From positions 36,980,790 to 37,044,789 of the forward strand of contig CM077826.1 of assembly GCA_039720395.1 (NCBI GenBank): 64,000 bases of DNA, given 5' to 3'. Within the stretch, counting starts at the first letter, position 1. The number at the start of each line of letters is the position of its first letter. The notes beneath the pieces are model-generated. The model did no database searches and was not told where the DNA came from. It saw only the letters and a program-made list of their open reading frames with translations. The position numbers and the translations under genes were made by a program. The stretch is from Liquidambar formosana. Taxonomy: Eukaryota > Streptophyta > Magnoliopsida > Saxifragales > Altingiaceae. Positions 1 to 11,914 of this stretch are shown one piece after another.

Positions 1-294
1 TGATATCATGACCGTGTTTGTGATGTGCTTAATAGAAAATTAATAGAGAACCTTTGCACCCTATATTCTTAATACGTACTTTTCACCCATGACCCTTGCA
101 AAGGTGATTGGATTAAAAGGACTAATTGAGTATATATGGCGTGAAGTCATTGAGACAAATATGGAAGCTTAGGACATACCCTTAGGATGAGAGACTGATT
201 GTTCCCTTTTATAGAGGAGTGAGAGGATGTACTGGCTTGGATCCGTGACCAGCAAGGGTGCTTAGTGAAGATTGATCCTACCAACCAATTAGAT

Positions 295-1287
295 ATGGCC
301 GACGAAGCAACTAGTGAAGGAGGTTTTGATGTTGAGACTTGTTTGAAGGCTATCATGACCAAGCTTGATTACACCACTGATGTATCCGAGAGAGCATTGA
401 AAATGGCCCAAGATATCCAACATAAGATGTCGGAACCCGAACAGAATAATGGCCATACCCCAGGGGATAACACCGAAGATGAGACTCAGTCTGGAGAAGG
501 CACTAAGACCAATAAAGGAGGAAGTACTAAGCCCAAGGGAAGTGAACCACCTAAAATTTTTAACCTAGAAGGGGGAAGTAAGGGGAAGACTTCAGATACA
601 GATTCTTTGTTGGCTAGCAAGGTAGAAGCTTTGGAAAGAACTATAAAGGGGATCAGTAGGACAGATAACATGGTGGATATACGTACCCTATCTTTGTTTC
701 CTCAAGCTCGTATCTCATTACAATTCAAGATGCCAGAATTAGAAAAGTTTGATGGAACGGTTTGCCCCAAGACCCATTTGAAGATGTATGTACGAGCTAT
801 GCACCATCGAGGAGCGACAAATGAACTCTTGGCCCAAATGTTCCATGAAACCCTAGCTACTTCTGCCTTAAAGTGGTTCCTAGCCTTGGATGAGAATAGA
901 ACCTGGACTTGGGAGGACATATGTAATGAGTTCTTGGAGCACTACAAGTATAACACTGAGGTGGATGTCACACGAAGGGACCTAGAGACCATGAAGCAAG
1001 GGGCTAATGAGACTTTTTCTGCTTTCATTACAAGGTGGAGGCAAAAGGCCTCGAAAATGGCAGATAGACCGAATGAGGAAGATCAGATTCAGTTGGTAGT
1101 TAAGAACCTATTGCCGGTGTATCACAAGCACCTCTTTGCTCACTACTTCCCTAACTTCAAGGCTCTTGTTGGAGTAGGTACACAAGTTGAGGATGCTATT
1201 GCCGATGGGTCAATCAAGACAAAAGAAGTCCAAAGGAGCCACGGCCAAACTTTGCTGGGAAAAACAATGCCGAGGTCAATGCCATAA
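295..1287 (+). pseudogene. gag: gypsy-1 gag, capsid part
   Basis: This is the structural protein that packages element RNA. An open frame of about 330 codons starts at the ATG at 295 (MADEAT); an upstream in-frame GTG at 265 is less likely. Residues from about 145 match the plant retrotransposon gag domain, with a KFDGTVCPKTHLKMY stretch, ALKWF, then TWEDICNEFLEHYKYN and ETFSAFITRWRQ. The N-terminal 130 residues are hydrophilic and low in complexity. The frame is lost near 1250-1287, where the continuing gag sequence moves to another frame, so this copy is frameshifted. The 294 bases before it are the untranslated leader, in which I see nothing else. Confidence 0.8.
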
Positions 1288-2195
1288 CCCAACCCACTCA
1301 ACCTATCTCCTTAAATGACACCAACCCACCTCGCCAATTCACTGAGTTGCACATGCCACTTGAGAAAGTGCTTGAAAAGCTAAAGAGCCGAGGCCTGTTG
1401 AAACCTCTCGACCCAAGACCACCACCAAACCCGTTGCCCTAGAACTACAATGAGAATGAATACTGCAAATTCCACCAAGCCAAAGGCCACTCAACCAACC
1501 GTTGCTATCGCCTTAGGCATGAGATCCAAGACTTACTTGACAAACAAATCATCTCACCACCAACTCCACCAAATTGCCCAAATGTCACCCAAAATCCACT
1601 TCCCTCTCATAATTCATCCAACTCCGTAAATGCCATTGAAGTCGACCTATCTCGACCTTGCCTACCCATAAGGCAATATACCCCATTACCCATGTCCTTG
1701 ACCTAAGCCTTTTATCAATGCTGTGACAAGGGCCTCATCATACCCCACCCGCCAAAACCAAGACCCCAAAGACCCCATCAATATTGCCAATACCATGGTA
1801 TACCCAACCATGACACTGAGGACTGTGCTATGTTAAAAAAGGTCGTCCAAGACCTCATTGACCGAAAGATCCTACTATTGCCAAAAAGGTCTACCCAACA
1901 GCAGTTGAGAGAAAGATATGAAGCAGGAGACCCTCGAGTGGGGTTGTTGGGAGAACCTTCAGGGAAGTTTGATTACTATGTGCTTTATCCTGATCTATTG
2001 CTAAGTGAGCCCATAATTCCTACGGGTTGGGATGATATACCTGAAGAAGTACACATTGATATGATTGAATGGGATGGCCTAATGGGTGACACAAATGAGA
2101 TTGATGACATATGGGCTAGTGATGAAGAAGTGGATCACATGACAAGGGGGGCTGCCATTTCAAGCCTCCGCACTTGGAGTCTGATAATCCACTAG
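1263..2195 (+). pseudogene. gypsy-1 gag C-terminal part with two zinc-knuckle-like motifs
   Basis: This continues gag in a frame different from the upstream part. Two motifs of the Cx2H..H..C kind are visible: YCKFH...GHSTNRC near 1465 and YCQYH...NHDTEDC near 1785, each followed by a helix with HEIQDLLD or VVQDLIDRK, as is usual for Tat/Ogre gag. Two in-frame TAG/TAA codons occur near 1440 and 1700. A run of six G near 2145 has seven G in the gypsy-2 copy. The missing G puts the following protease out of frame here and stops this frame at 2195. Confidence 0.7.
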
Positions 2196-3859
2196 GAGAG
2201 TTAGATAAGCGCCTTGATGTGCAAGAAGAAGAGGATGAAGTACTTCGAAAATTGAAGAAGACCAATGCCAATATCACTCTCTGGGGTTTGCTTCTGGCCT
2301 CTCACAAACACAGACAAATAGTACTGAAGTTGTTTAATCAGATACAGGTTCCAGTTGATTTGTCTCCTGAGGGATTGGTGAATCTAGTAAACCCTACTCT
2401 GAAGAATTCCACTATAGTGTTCACAGAGGCTAACTTACCTAAAAGTGGGCCAAGCCACTCCCAAGCTTTGCACATAACTGTTGACACTATGGGGAAAAGG
2501 GTTCCCACGGTCTTAATTGATAATGGTTCCACACTAAATGTATGTCCCTTGAGAACTACAACTGTTTTGGGCTTGGGGCCCACTGATTTCACTCCATCTG
2601 GGCAGACAGTGAGGGCGTATGATAACACTCGTAGAGAAGTAATTGGGGTGGTCACTTTATCTCTAATTATGGGACCCATGGAGTTCAGAATGGAGTTTCA
2701 AGTCTTGGATGTGCCGTCATGTTTTAATCTGTTATTGGGAAGGCCTTGGATTCATCCTGCTAGGGCTGTACCATCATTATTGCATCAAAAGGTAAAGTTC
2801 CCACATGAGGGAGCCATTGTCACACTTCAAGGGAACTATGATTTGAAAATGGCGGGTGTACCAGTATGTGAAATAAAACCAGAGTCAGTTGAGATACCCT
2901 TGTCTGGGTTTGAGTTTGTGCAATGCATTGAAAAGGAGTTGGAAAAGGAAGAATTGATACCCCTTGACTATTGTCCCCATGGTAATTTACATGTTGGTGA
3001 GATAATGCGTAGAATGAATTTCTTTCCGGGCATGGGCGTAGGGCGTCGCCAACAAGGACTTCCCCATTCTATTCAAAGTCGTGTGGTTTCTTATACTTTT
3101 GGGTTAGGATATGAGCCCACCAAGAATGACTATGCAGAAATGACAAGGAGGAATAAGGAGAAGGGAAAGGCCAAAGCAGAAGGAAGGGTGCCAGACTTTA
3201 AGATTTCACCATACAGGCCGACTCTGAATGGCTATTTTATCAAGGAGGGGGATGACTTCCTGTACTGTGGGTTCCCAGAGCTTATGATCAATCCAACAAC
3301 CAAGATCAGGATCCTAGGGTTCGAGTTTTTCTTCACCGAATGGTATCCAATCACTGCTGAAATGATGGATGATGAAGCCATCAATGATAGCTATTGGGAG
3401 AAGAAAGAAGAAGATTGGGTGGAGTATATGGATTCTGAAACCATGGTAACTTTGTTCCAAGACATGGTCCTTACTATGGGGTTTGAAGGCGTACAAGAGT
3501 TCAGAAAGGAAGAGCCATCACACTATTGCACTTTTTACCCAAGTTCCGATCCAGTTTTGGCATATAGAGATTTTTGTGATAAGTACTTTACAGAGGGGCC
3601 GAATCCTCGTAGCTTGACAAGTTGGTACAATTCTGTGGGAAAGAAGAAAGAAGACTGGGTAGAGCATGTGGATACCGAGGCTATGGTCACCATTTTCCAA
3701 GATATAGTTCTTACTTTAGGGGAGTCAGCAACAGAAGATTGCCAAGATTCGTCAGTTCACCATGCAACCATGCCACTTCACAATTGGTACCTAGAAGATG
3801 GAGTCATTGCAGAGATCCTAGAAGAAGAAGATCATGACCTGCCTGATAGTAGCTTGTAG
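2174..3859 (+). CDS. gypsy-1 protease region (aspartic protease plus pro-pol linker)
   Basis: This 561-codon open frame holds the retropepsin that cuts the polyprotein. The catalytic motif is VLIDNGSTLNVCP at about residue 115; D-N-G-S in place of D-S/T-G is common in Tat/Ogre elements. After the protease comes a segment with NFFPGMGVGRRQQG and TFGLGYEPT, typical of these elements and reminiscent of a G-patch. Two repeats of an EDWVE(Y/H)(M/V)D block occur near residues 415 and 495. The frame is open throughout but was probably read as part of one gag-pol, so its start is not a real initiation codon. Bases 3860-4060 are a poorly conserved linker to the reverse transcriptase. Confidence 0.75.
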   Translation: MESDNPLGELDKRLDVQEEEDEVLRKLKKTNANITLWGLLLASHKHRQIVLKLFNQIQVPVDLSPEGLVNLVNPTLKNSTIVFTEANLPKSGPSHSQALHITVDTMGKRVPTVLIDNGSTLNVCPLRTTTVLGLGPTDFTPSGQTVRAYDNTRREVIGVVTLSLIMGPMEFRMEFQVLDVPSCFNLLLGRPWIHPARAVPSLLHQKVKFPHEGAIVTLQGNYDLKMAGVPVCEIKPESVEIPLSGFEFVQCIEKELEKEELIPLDYCPHGNLHVGEIMRRMNFFPGMGVGRRQQGLPHSIQSRVVSYTFGLGYEPTKNDYAEMTRRNKEKGKAKAEGRVPDFKISPYRPTLNGYFIKEGDDFLYCGFPELMINPTTKIRILGFEFFFTEWYPITAEMMDDEAINDSYWEKKEEDWVEYMDSETMVTLFQDMVLTMGFEGVQEFRKEEPSHYCTFYPSSDPVLAYRDFCDKYFTEGPNPRSLTSWYNSVGKKKEDWVEHVDTEAMVTIFQDIVLTLGESATEDCQDSSVHHATMPLHNWYLEDGVIAEILEEEDHDLPDSSL

Positions 3860-4060
3860 GTTCCTTAGTTAGAGTCTTTCTTGCTTTCAATAAAGTGTAT
3901 CCGCTTATCCCACTTTGTGGAGTTAGGAGTCGTTTCACAGTTGTGGCTCCAAGTTTTGTTTCCTTTTTTATCATCAAGTTTGTGTCTTTTTGCTAGTTCC
4001 TTTAATGAAGTGTGTTTCTTTTATACATTGTTTGCTTACAGTGTTTCTTTCCTTTCTTCT

Positions 4061-5019
4061 ATGGATATTTATGGCATGGATATAGATCCTAGGAATGACG
4101 TCCCCCCGGAGCTCGTCGAGCAAAGGAAAAGGAGTGTCACCGAACCTAACATGGATGAATTGGAATCAATCAATTTAGGGACAAATGATTTGCCAAAGAT
4201 AATTAAAATTGGGATAACCCTCTCACCACTTGAAAAAGAAAAGCTGATAACCCTCTTAAAGGCCAATATAATAGCCTTTATATGGTCTTATGAAGACATG
4301 CCTGGCATAAATCCTGACATTGTGTAGCATTTCATCCCCACTAATCCCCTTAAAAAGCCTGGTAAAGCAAAAATTGAGAAGATTAAAACCTGAATAGGCA
4401 TTGAAGGTAAAAGAGGAAGTAACCAAGCAACTCGACGCAGGGTTTCTACAAGTTGTGGAGTATCCTGAGTGGTTATCTAATATAGTGCCCGTGCCTAAAA
4501 AGGATGGAAAAGTAAGGATGTGTGTGGACTTTCGAGATCTTAATGCAGCAAGCCCTAAGGATGATTTTCCTTTGCCTCATATCGATGTGTTGGTAGATAG
4601 TACTGTGGGACATGCACTACTCTCTTTTATGGATGGGTTTTCCTGGATACAATCAGATAAAGATGGCACCGCAGGATATGGAGAAAACAGCTTTTATCAC
4701 ATAGTGGGGAACGTATTGCTACAAAGTGATGCCATTCGGTTTGAGAAATGCCAGGGCTACCTATCAGAGAGTTGCTACAACATTGCTGCATGATATGATC
4801 CATAAGGAGGTTGAAGTGTATGTGGACGACATGATCGTGAAGTCTGTGGATTGAGAAAGACATTTCATGGCACTGAAAAGATTCCTAGAGCGAGCAAAGA
4901 AGTATAACTTACGGTTGAATCCATAAAAATGCGCCTTTGGTGTCACTGCGGGCAAGTTATTAGGGTTCATGATTACTTAGAGGGGAATCGAGGTTGATCC
5001 AAGGAAAATCAAAGCTATT
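4061..5019 (+). pseudogene. gypsy-1 reverse transcriptase, broken
   Basis: The polymerase copies element RNA into DNA. The segment begins MDIYGMDIDP, reaches the RT block VDFRDLNAASPKDDFPLPHID near 4525 and the catalytic YVDD at 4819-4830, followed by MIVKS. A stop at 4325-4327, a frameshift near 4350-4390 and another near 4640 split it; after 4640 the gypsy-2 copy reads GYNQIKIA whereas this one reads WIQSDKDG. Further stops lie near 4850, 4925 and 4978. It cannot encode a working enzyme. Confidence 0.8.
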
Positions 5020-6162
5020 GTGGAGATGGAGCCGCCTAACACAGAAAAGCAAATTCGAGGATTTCTGGGGAAAATTCAGTACATAAGCAAGTTTATTGCT
5101 AACTTGACTATGGTGTGTGAGCCGATTTTCAAGCTGCTTAAGAAGGGCGTGCCGAAGGTATGGAATGGAGAATGTCAAGAAGCTTTTGAGACTATTAAAA
5201 GGTATTTGAGTAATCCACCAATTCTAGTTCCTCCGCGACAAGGTGAGTCGTTATTGTTATACTTGACGGTCACTGAAATCGCGACGGGAGCTATGCTAGC
5301 TCAGTACCTTGAGGGGTCAAAGAAAGATAATGCCATTTATTACCTAAGCAAGAAAATGATAGACTACGAGGTGAAGTACAATGCCATAGAAAAGGCTTGT
5401 GTGGCTTTGGTGTGGGCAACTCAGAAACTTCGTCACTACATGATGTCTTATGAGGTTTTCTTGATAAGTCGTATGGATCCACTGAAGTATTTGTTAGAAA
5501 AGCCAGTTTTATCCTACAGAACTGCTCGTTGGTCGATTCTCCTCAATGAATTCGACATAAAGTATGTAACGCAGAAGTCAGTGAAAGGAAGTATCATTGC
5601 AGATTACTTAGCTAGCTGCCCTGTGGCATCATCAGAACAATTCAATGATCAATTCCCCGATGAGGATGTCCTGGAGATTGGAAAGAAGGTCTGGAAGGTA
5701 TACTTCAATGGAGCTGCAAATAAGAGAGGGTATGGGATAGGAGTTCTACTGGTCTCACCTGAAGAAGCATTCACACCCTTGGCGGTTAAGTTAGGGTTTG
5801 AGGCAACCAACAACATTATCGAATATGAAGCTTGCATCCTTGCGTTGGAAGCTGCACTAGAATTGGGGATCAAAGAGTTGGAGGTTTTCGGAGATTCAGC
5901 ATTGATTATCTGCCAGACAAAGGGAGAATGGAAGACTCGTGATGAAAAGCTACAGTCGTATCATGCTTACTTAGAAGCCTTGACTAAGGAATTTGTGGAA
6001 ATAGAGTTTAATTATTGGTCGAGAAATAAGAATCAGTTCGCTGATGCTTTGGCAACTCTAGCTTCTATGGTGGAAATCCCGGATGGTGGGAATGTAAAAC
6101 CGTTGGTGATGAATGTAGAGAAAGATCCATGTACTGCTGCTCTATTCAAGAAGGAGAGTTGA
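5020..6162 (+). pseudogene. gypsy-1 RT connection, RNase H and second archaeal-type RNase H
   Basis: This 380-codon open frame contains the RT thumb/connection (GFLGKIQYISKFI), a first retroviral-type RNase H (YYLSKKMIDYEVKYNAIEK, residues about 60-190) and a second RNase H domain (residues about 225-355) with GDSALIICQ and NQFADALATLA. The second domain is the archaeal-type RNase H found in Tat/Ogre plant elements. Its first catalytic Asp is replaced: this copy reads VYFNGAAN (Asn at residue 230), while gypsy-2 reads VYFDGAAN. That is a single G-to-A change. The frame is otherwise open but isolated between broken neighbours. Confidence 0.82.
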
Positions 6163-7415
6163 AAGATGGCCATCCTTGGTACGATGACATCATGAAATTC
6201 ATCGAGGAAAGGGAATATCCGGAAGGGGCGTCCCGCATTGATAAGAGAACACTAAGGAGGCTAGCAAGTCACTATGTTTTGTGTGGAGGAAAGCTATACC
6301 GGAGGTCGTACGACGGGGTCCATCTGTTGTGTGTCACCGAAGAAGAAGCCTAACATCTTGTTAGTGAAATCCATGAAGGAGTTGGAGCACCGCACATGAA
6401 TAGTTATATGCTGGCTAAGAAAATCATGAGGCTAGGTTACTATTGGTCTACAATGGAGAGAGATTGCCATGCACATGTTAAGCAATGTCACAAGTGTCAA
6501 GTCTTTACTAATGGACAACACTTGCCTTCCATGCCTTTGACAAGCATGTCGTCGCCATGGCCATTTGTAGTATAGGGAATAGATATAATTGGGCAGATTA
6601 AGCCGAAAGCCTTCAATGGCATGAATACATCTTGGTAGCTATTGATTACTTCACTAAGTGGGTAGAAGCCACTTCTTTCAAGACCCTGAATGCTAAGAAG
6701 GTAGCACAGTTCATACAGCTCAACATTGTTTATAGGTATAGGATACCCCATGAGATTATTTCATACAATGGTTAGTACTTTCAGAAAGAAACCAAGGAGC
6801 TTTTGCAAAAATACAACATAGTGCACCATCTATCCTCCCTTTATCGCCCGCAGACTAATGGAGCAGTGGAGGCCGCTAACAAAATTGTTAAGAAGATACT
6901 ACAGAAAACAGTTGACACTTACTGGCCTGAGACGTTACCCTTAGCCTTGTGGGGCTATAGAACATCCGTAAGATCTTCAACAGGGGCTACCCCTTATTCT
7001 TTGGTGTATGGGATGGAAGGTTGTTTTGCCTATTGAGTTGGAGGTACCGTCATTACGGATTGCCATGGAGAGTCAGATAGCAGAAGCAGATTGGGTTAAG
7101 AACCGTTATGATAAGTTAGCATTGCTAGATGAAAGGCGATTGAGGGCCTTGTATCATGTGTAGGGATATCAGCGAAGGGTTGCAAGAGCATTCAACAAAC
7201 ATGTCAAAGACCGAGGTTTGAAGAAAGGGGATTTGGTGTTGAAAGAAATCAGAGCTCCAATTTTTGATCCACGAGGAAAGTTCAAGCCAAGTTGGGGTAG
7301 CCCATATGTCATTAGAGATATATTGCCAGCAGGGGCTGTTAGCCTCATGGATTTGGATGGGATTGAGTTCGCTCGTCCTACCAACTTGGATCAATTGAAA
7401 AAGTATCATGTGTAA
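6129..7415 (+). pseudogene. gypsy-1 integrase, broken
   Basis: Integrase joins the DNA copy to the host chromosome. The N-terminal zinc-binding part (EIHEGVGAPH... CHKCQ, 6365-6500), the core with DYFTKWVEA near 6650 and NGAVEAANK near 6855, and the C-terminal KKGDLVLKEIRAPIFDPRGKF part ending at 7415 are all recognisable. Stops occur at 6351-6353, near 6575, near 6775 and near 7161. The second catalytic Asp (SDNGQHF in gypsy-2) is replaced by Tyr next to a stop here. There are frameshifts near 6615 and 7010. No chromodomain is visible. Confidence 0.8.
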
Positions 7416-7498
7416 GGCCTGCTAGGTTGAAAACCCATAAAGGCGGCCTAGGCAAAAGTTAAGGCATTTGAACTACGAGGACCTGATTCCCCTATTCC

Positions 7499-7597
7499 TA
7501 AAGGAAAAAAAAAAAAGAAGAAAAGAAAAAAAAAGAAAAAAAAGAAGAAAAAAAGAAAAGAAAAGAAAAAGAAAAAAGAAAAAGAAAAAAGAAAAAG
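7499..7597 (+). repeat. Long purine-only tract after pol
   Basis: About 100 bases of almost pure A/G directly follow pol. The same tract (as pyrimidines) is at 49911-49985 in gypsy-2. It is followed in both copies by a conserved block containing GGGGATACGTAGGCAACCC. It lies more than a kilobase from any LTR, so it is not the ordinary 3' polypurine primer. The rest of 7416-7781 is non-coding spacer. Confidence 0.7.
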
Positions 7598-7781
7598 GAT
7601 GGGGATACGTAGGCAACCCATAAAGTTACCTTGGGTGCGGTCCAAATAACACTACAACAACAAATCTCAAAATTAAATTATTATTGGCAATTCATTTAGA
7701 ACTACTTGATTGACAAAGCAATTTATTGGTGTTAAATAAAGAACTATTAACATGCCATGGATATCCTATTTCTTCAAGTCT

Positions 7782-9068
7782 TCAAGTCCTTTTGATTTTC
7801 TTCATAGTCTCTTGGTTTGCTTTCTTCTCTCTTCTTTCAAGTCTTCGCTTCTTTCGTAAGTCATGGGCATGTGCTACTTCCACCGCTTCCAGAATGTCTT
7901 CCCTGCAAAATCCAAGTCTTGTGTCATTGAGAAGGTCATAAATCCTTTCCCTGCGTAGGGTTTCTCTTTCACCCAAGCTAGTCTTCAACCATGTCTTGTA
8001 TTCAGGGCTCATGACATAAGGTCCATCGGTGTTTTCAATCTGAGTCAGTTTCAGTTGGTCAGTCCATCTAGTTTTGGCCCACTTAACCATTATGGGGCCC
8101 ACAGGTTCAACAGAATGATCGAATACCACAGAAGTAGGTATGGTTTGCATGGCACCTATGTGATGAAGGATTCTTGAGGTCCAATACAATGAAGTTGATC
8201 TCAACCCTATGAGCTTGACCATAGCACACCCAGAAGTTTAGAGAAGAATTTGTTCCTTGCATCCCCATATGAAGACAAACCACTTAATGTTTCGCCACGA
8301 GAGAGTTTGGAAGTAGCCTAACCATTCCCTCAAAGAAAATTGACCAGGGAGTTCAACTCGATGGCAACAATAATGTTGGGGTTTATAGGGATTAATGGTG
8401 GTAGGAGATAAGAAGTTAAGCCTTTCGAGAAGCCACATCTGCAGTAGAATGGGGCTCCCTCCTAATGGGGCTTGTGGGTTATCATGAACTTTGTCTAAGC
8501 TATTGAGGGTTTCAGCTAACACCATGGGAATCAGGTTGTGATGTTTGAGAAAAAAAGGAATCAGTTCACATATTTGAATAGGGACATAGAGAGTCCCCGT
8601 GGAGATAAGGAAGGGACCAATCAAGCAAAAAGCAAGAGCATGTTAAGTATTAAGGTTGAAATTCAGGGTACCTTCACTATCATGAGCCAAAAAGGAAGTT
8701 GCTATTTCCATGAGATTCACCATATGATCCTTCAAAAATAAGGAGGCCTCTTGTTGAGAAATCCCAAGGAAATTGGAGAAGGAAGTCAAGTAACTTGAGT
8801 GTGGAGTAGGGAAAATGAAAGGTCCTATAGGTGAAACTCCATACAAAGCACAGAATTCTTCCATTTTTGGGCATAGTTCTTCGTCGTTGAAACGGAATAC
8901 ATGAAGTTGGGGATCCCAAAAGTATGTAGCAGCAGTAAGAAGAGTGGTTTCGAGCCTTATATGCATTAAAGAGAACAACGGATCCAAGCAGTAGCGCTTA
9001 AACTCCTTCCTTGCCTCCGCACTCATAACTTTCAGAAAATCACTTAAGAATTTCTCTAGGGCTTCCAT
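7782..9068 (-). pseudogene. PMD-1 of gypsy-1: antisense plant mobile domain gene with two nonsense codons
   Basis: This reading frame of about 429 codons, on the strand opposite to gag-pol, starts MEALEKFLSD and ends in a basic tail (RKKRRLERREKK). It is collinear with the intact copy at 48453-49712. Family features are ELCPKMEEFCALYGVSPIG, corresponding to the gate-like block of plant mobile domains, and GGSPILLQMWLLERL. Only two stops interrupt it: 8640-8642 (Gln to stop) and 8235-8237 (Arg to stop, two transitions). I see no frameshift, whereas the pol of the same element has several. The related plant MAIN/MAIL proteins are nuclear and act in silencing; the role of element-borne copies is not known to me. 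Confidence 0.78.
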
Positions 9069-9116
9069 AACTTGCTCTCAATGAATGTAAGTAGGGTTTA
9101 AGACCCCTTGGATGTG

Positions 9117-9253
9117 CTTTTATAGGAAAAAATTCGGAAATCCGTTTTTGGAAAGGAGAGATTCTGTCAAAATAGGAAGTTTCCTAAAAACAAGTGAAAC
9201 TCCGCTTCGGGCTTGGGTGACCACCCTAGCCGCCTAGCCCTAGGTGGTCACCC
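9117..9253 (-). promoter_or_regulatory. Promoter of PMD-1 (gypsy-1): TATA box and GC palindrome
   Basis: On the minus strand CCTATAAAAGC (9117-9126) lies about 50 bases before the PMD-1 ATG. About 91 bases further upstream is an inverted repeat at 9215-9253 whose arms read GGGTGACCACC(C)TAG and CTAGGTGGTCACCC. The same pair, at the same spacing, occurs before the PMD gene of gypsy-2. Assignment as a promoter is inference from position and conservation. Confidence 0.6.
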
Positions 9254-10241
9254 TGAGGCCGCTACTTTGTTTTGCCTATTTTTGCCCTATTGTGCCTTCG
9301 TTTGGCCCTTTTGTGATATTTTGACTCTTATGTGCTTGATTTAAGCCCATTTTTCACACAATACAAGATCATATCATTGTAATAAAGTTCAACATAGATT
9401 CATCAAGTATCCATAATAAAGAGTTCAAGGTTGGGAATTGAAATTCCTAATTATTATGTGACAAGATAGTAGTAAGATTCCAAACATTCCTAACAAGAGG
9501 TGAGTGAAACTCAATGATTTCCCGTGGGCCTTCTCTTTCGACTTGGCCCAGTTCCATCATGACCTGAACGAGGTGCTCTAGGAGGGGGCATATCCTATGG
9601 TGGACGAGATGATGATGCCTATTGCTAAGAAAGATAATGGGTTAGTAGGGTATGGTGCCAATCCTAGTTGAAAATTAATAAGATGATCACTTACTTAGGG
9701 ATTCAAGTGTGCTTCTAGAACTAAGTTCTCTAAACTCATTCGCACAAGATCCCTCCTCAATCCTTCATTGAGTTCAATGCATTCCTGGGCGTACTCCCGT
9801 GGAACCTAGGAGAGTATGAACATGGTTAATAATAATGAAAGAACCCAATTCCAAGAAAGTAAGGGTTTAGAACTCACATTCTCATAATATGGATCGATCT
9901 TGGCATATTCGTCGAAAGGTGGATGGGTAATGTCAGTCTTCACAAATTTCGTCCCACTGCATAAGTTCACATACCAATTTAGTTGTGGGAGGGGTGGAGG
10001 TTGATTTCCTTCAAGGTTATCATCCTCATCATTGTAAGTTATCCCAGTGGCTGATCCAACTATAGAGCTATGTCCCCTTGCCCGTTGGCCCTGAAATTCA
10101 AATGCTTGTCAAGAGGAGTCTTTCTTATGATCTTAAAAAGAATTTAAGAATTTGGGGAGCTCACCCCTTGAGGTGGGAGACCAGTGACCCTAGGATTCAT
10201 CAGATATTGTCGACAAAAGGCAGTGTATTCTATGCAAGGGG

Positions 10242-11901
10242 TGTTAGGATTATGCCCTAGAGCCAATCATAGAGATGATTGTTTAGGGATTAGGAACAAT
10301 CATTTGATTTCATTTATGTATGTCACATTTATTATTGATTTAATAAAAGGGCTTATTCTATTATGTTTATATACATCATTTATATTTACATAATATGTCC
10401 ATGGAGTTAGAGTTGAGAATATGGAATTACAAAGAGTTGTAATTTTGAGACTATAGATATACCTCTGTACTAAACTCCTAAAGCATTCCTAGTTGAAGGT
10501 TCACTATGATGGACAGTAATGAACCATAGGACTAGCACTTGTTAGGTTGACTCTATAGGAGGATAGCTAGTCTCAAGCTATTTATGTGGAGACACTACAA
10601 CCAACAAGTGGGTGCCTATTATAAGAATAGGTACACTGAATGTGACCAAAGATATGAGATAAACTGAATGGGGTTTTATCCTGCCTGTCAATCAGTTTCT
10701 CATTGTTATAGTGGTACAAGTAATCCTTAGACCTGAGACACCATAGTTGCCTTATGCATGTAGCTTTAGAAGTTTGATAACACTAAGTGCAGATCCTATT
10801 CAGGGGTCTGCAAAGGTGTTCATTGGCCCTACTGCTATGTGTATGAAGGCATGTGAGTGATCAACAAGGGATCCATCACTCTCAGGAAAAAGAGAGAGAA
10901 TGTCTCATATAGCATTCATAATATAACTCATTAAATCCATGGCCATGGTAGGATGAATATGAAAAGAGTTTCATGAGTTCATCAATGAGTTGATATCTAT
11001 GAATGAGTATAAAGTAATTGAACTAGGGACTTGACAGACTTCCATGTCCTATTAGTTCAATTGGAGACATTGTGTTGAAGGAAGGATGCAATTGTAACCT
11101 ATAAACTATAACAGAAGGGTTCTTTGTAAATGACTATTCACCTCATTAAGGACCACACCATGAGCCATATGCTAGGTGTTACTCATGGTTAGTAGAAGCC
11201 CTAATTGATATAAGTGAGTTATAATCAATTAGGGAATTGGAAGGAGTTCCAATTAGACCCTAAATGGAAAGAGTTCCATTGTGCACACCTCGTGCTATTC
11301 CTACTACTTAATGATGTGAACCCAATGGGTCACACACTGATCATGCAAGAAGGGCTTTAAAGTCTATGAGAGGAAGGGTTTTAGTGAATAAAGAATAGTT
11401 CTTTATAGGCCTATTTGTATTTGATACAAATAATAGGGGTTAATGTGCAATTAAGTGTAATTACACATAACCCTATTAGGGTTTCTTCCCCATGGCCAGC
11501 CCCCTTTAGTGGGCTGCCTATATAAGTCACACTTATGTGTGACATGGCATAATAGGCTTGCACAATAAACCCTAGCCGTCCAGCCCCTTGGAGGCTCTCT
11601 TCTCTCTCTCTCTCGCTTCTCCACCTCTAGCAACAACAAGGAAGAAGAAAGAAAGGACTTGAAGCTCTAGCTAGGTGTGGATACCGTTGGAGGCAGCACA
11701 CTTGGGCTGCTCATTCACTGCTGTCCGAAGTCGAAGCTTGGAGCAAAACGGAGAAGACAAAAATTCTGTAAGTGTTCTAACCCTCTTCGTAGTTAGGGTT
11801 TGATTTTGTGTTATGCATAGTTAGATTCATGGGATTGGGAATCGTAGGAAAAATTTTTATATTCCGCACTTCTATTTTTCCCTCTTGTTCGATTCCCAGC
11901 A
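10242..11901 (+). repeat. 5' LTR of copia-A
   Basis: It begins TGTTAG and ends CCCAGCA; the final bases have drifted from the CCCAACA of the 3' copy. TATATAAG at 11519-11526 is the likely TATA box. AATAAA at 11564-11569 and a CT-rich run near 11595 follow. Confidence 0.93.
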
Positions 11902-11902
11902 G

Positions 11903-11914
11903 TGGTATCAGAGC
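11903..11914 (+). other. Primer binding site of copia-A
   Basis: TGGTATCAGAGC, one base after the LTR, is complementary to the 3' end of initiator methionine tRNA, the usual primer for Ty1/copia reverse transcription. Confidence 0.9.

Noticed and set aside
1263..2195. Programmed frameshifting at the G run between gag and protease.
   Set aside because: gypsy-2 has seven G and a single joined frame; the six-G run of gypsy-1 is more simply a one-base loss.
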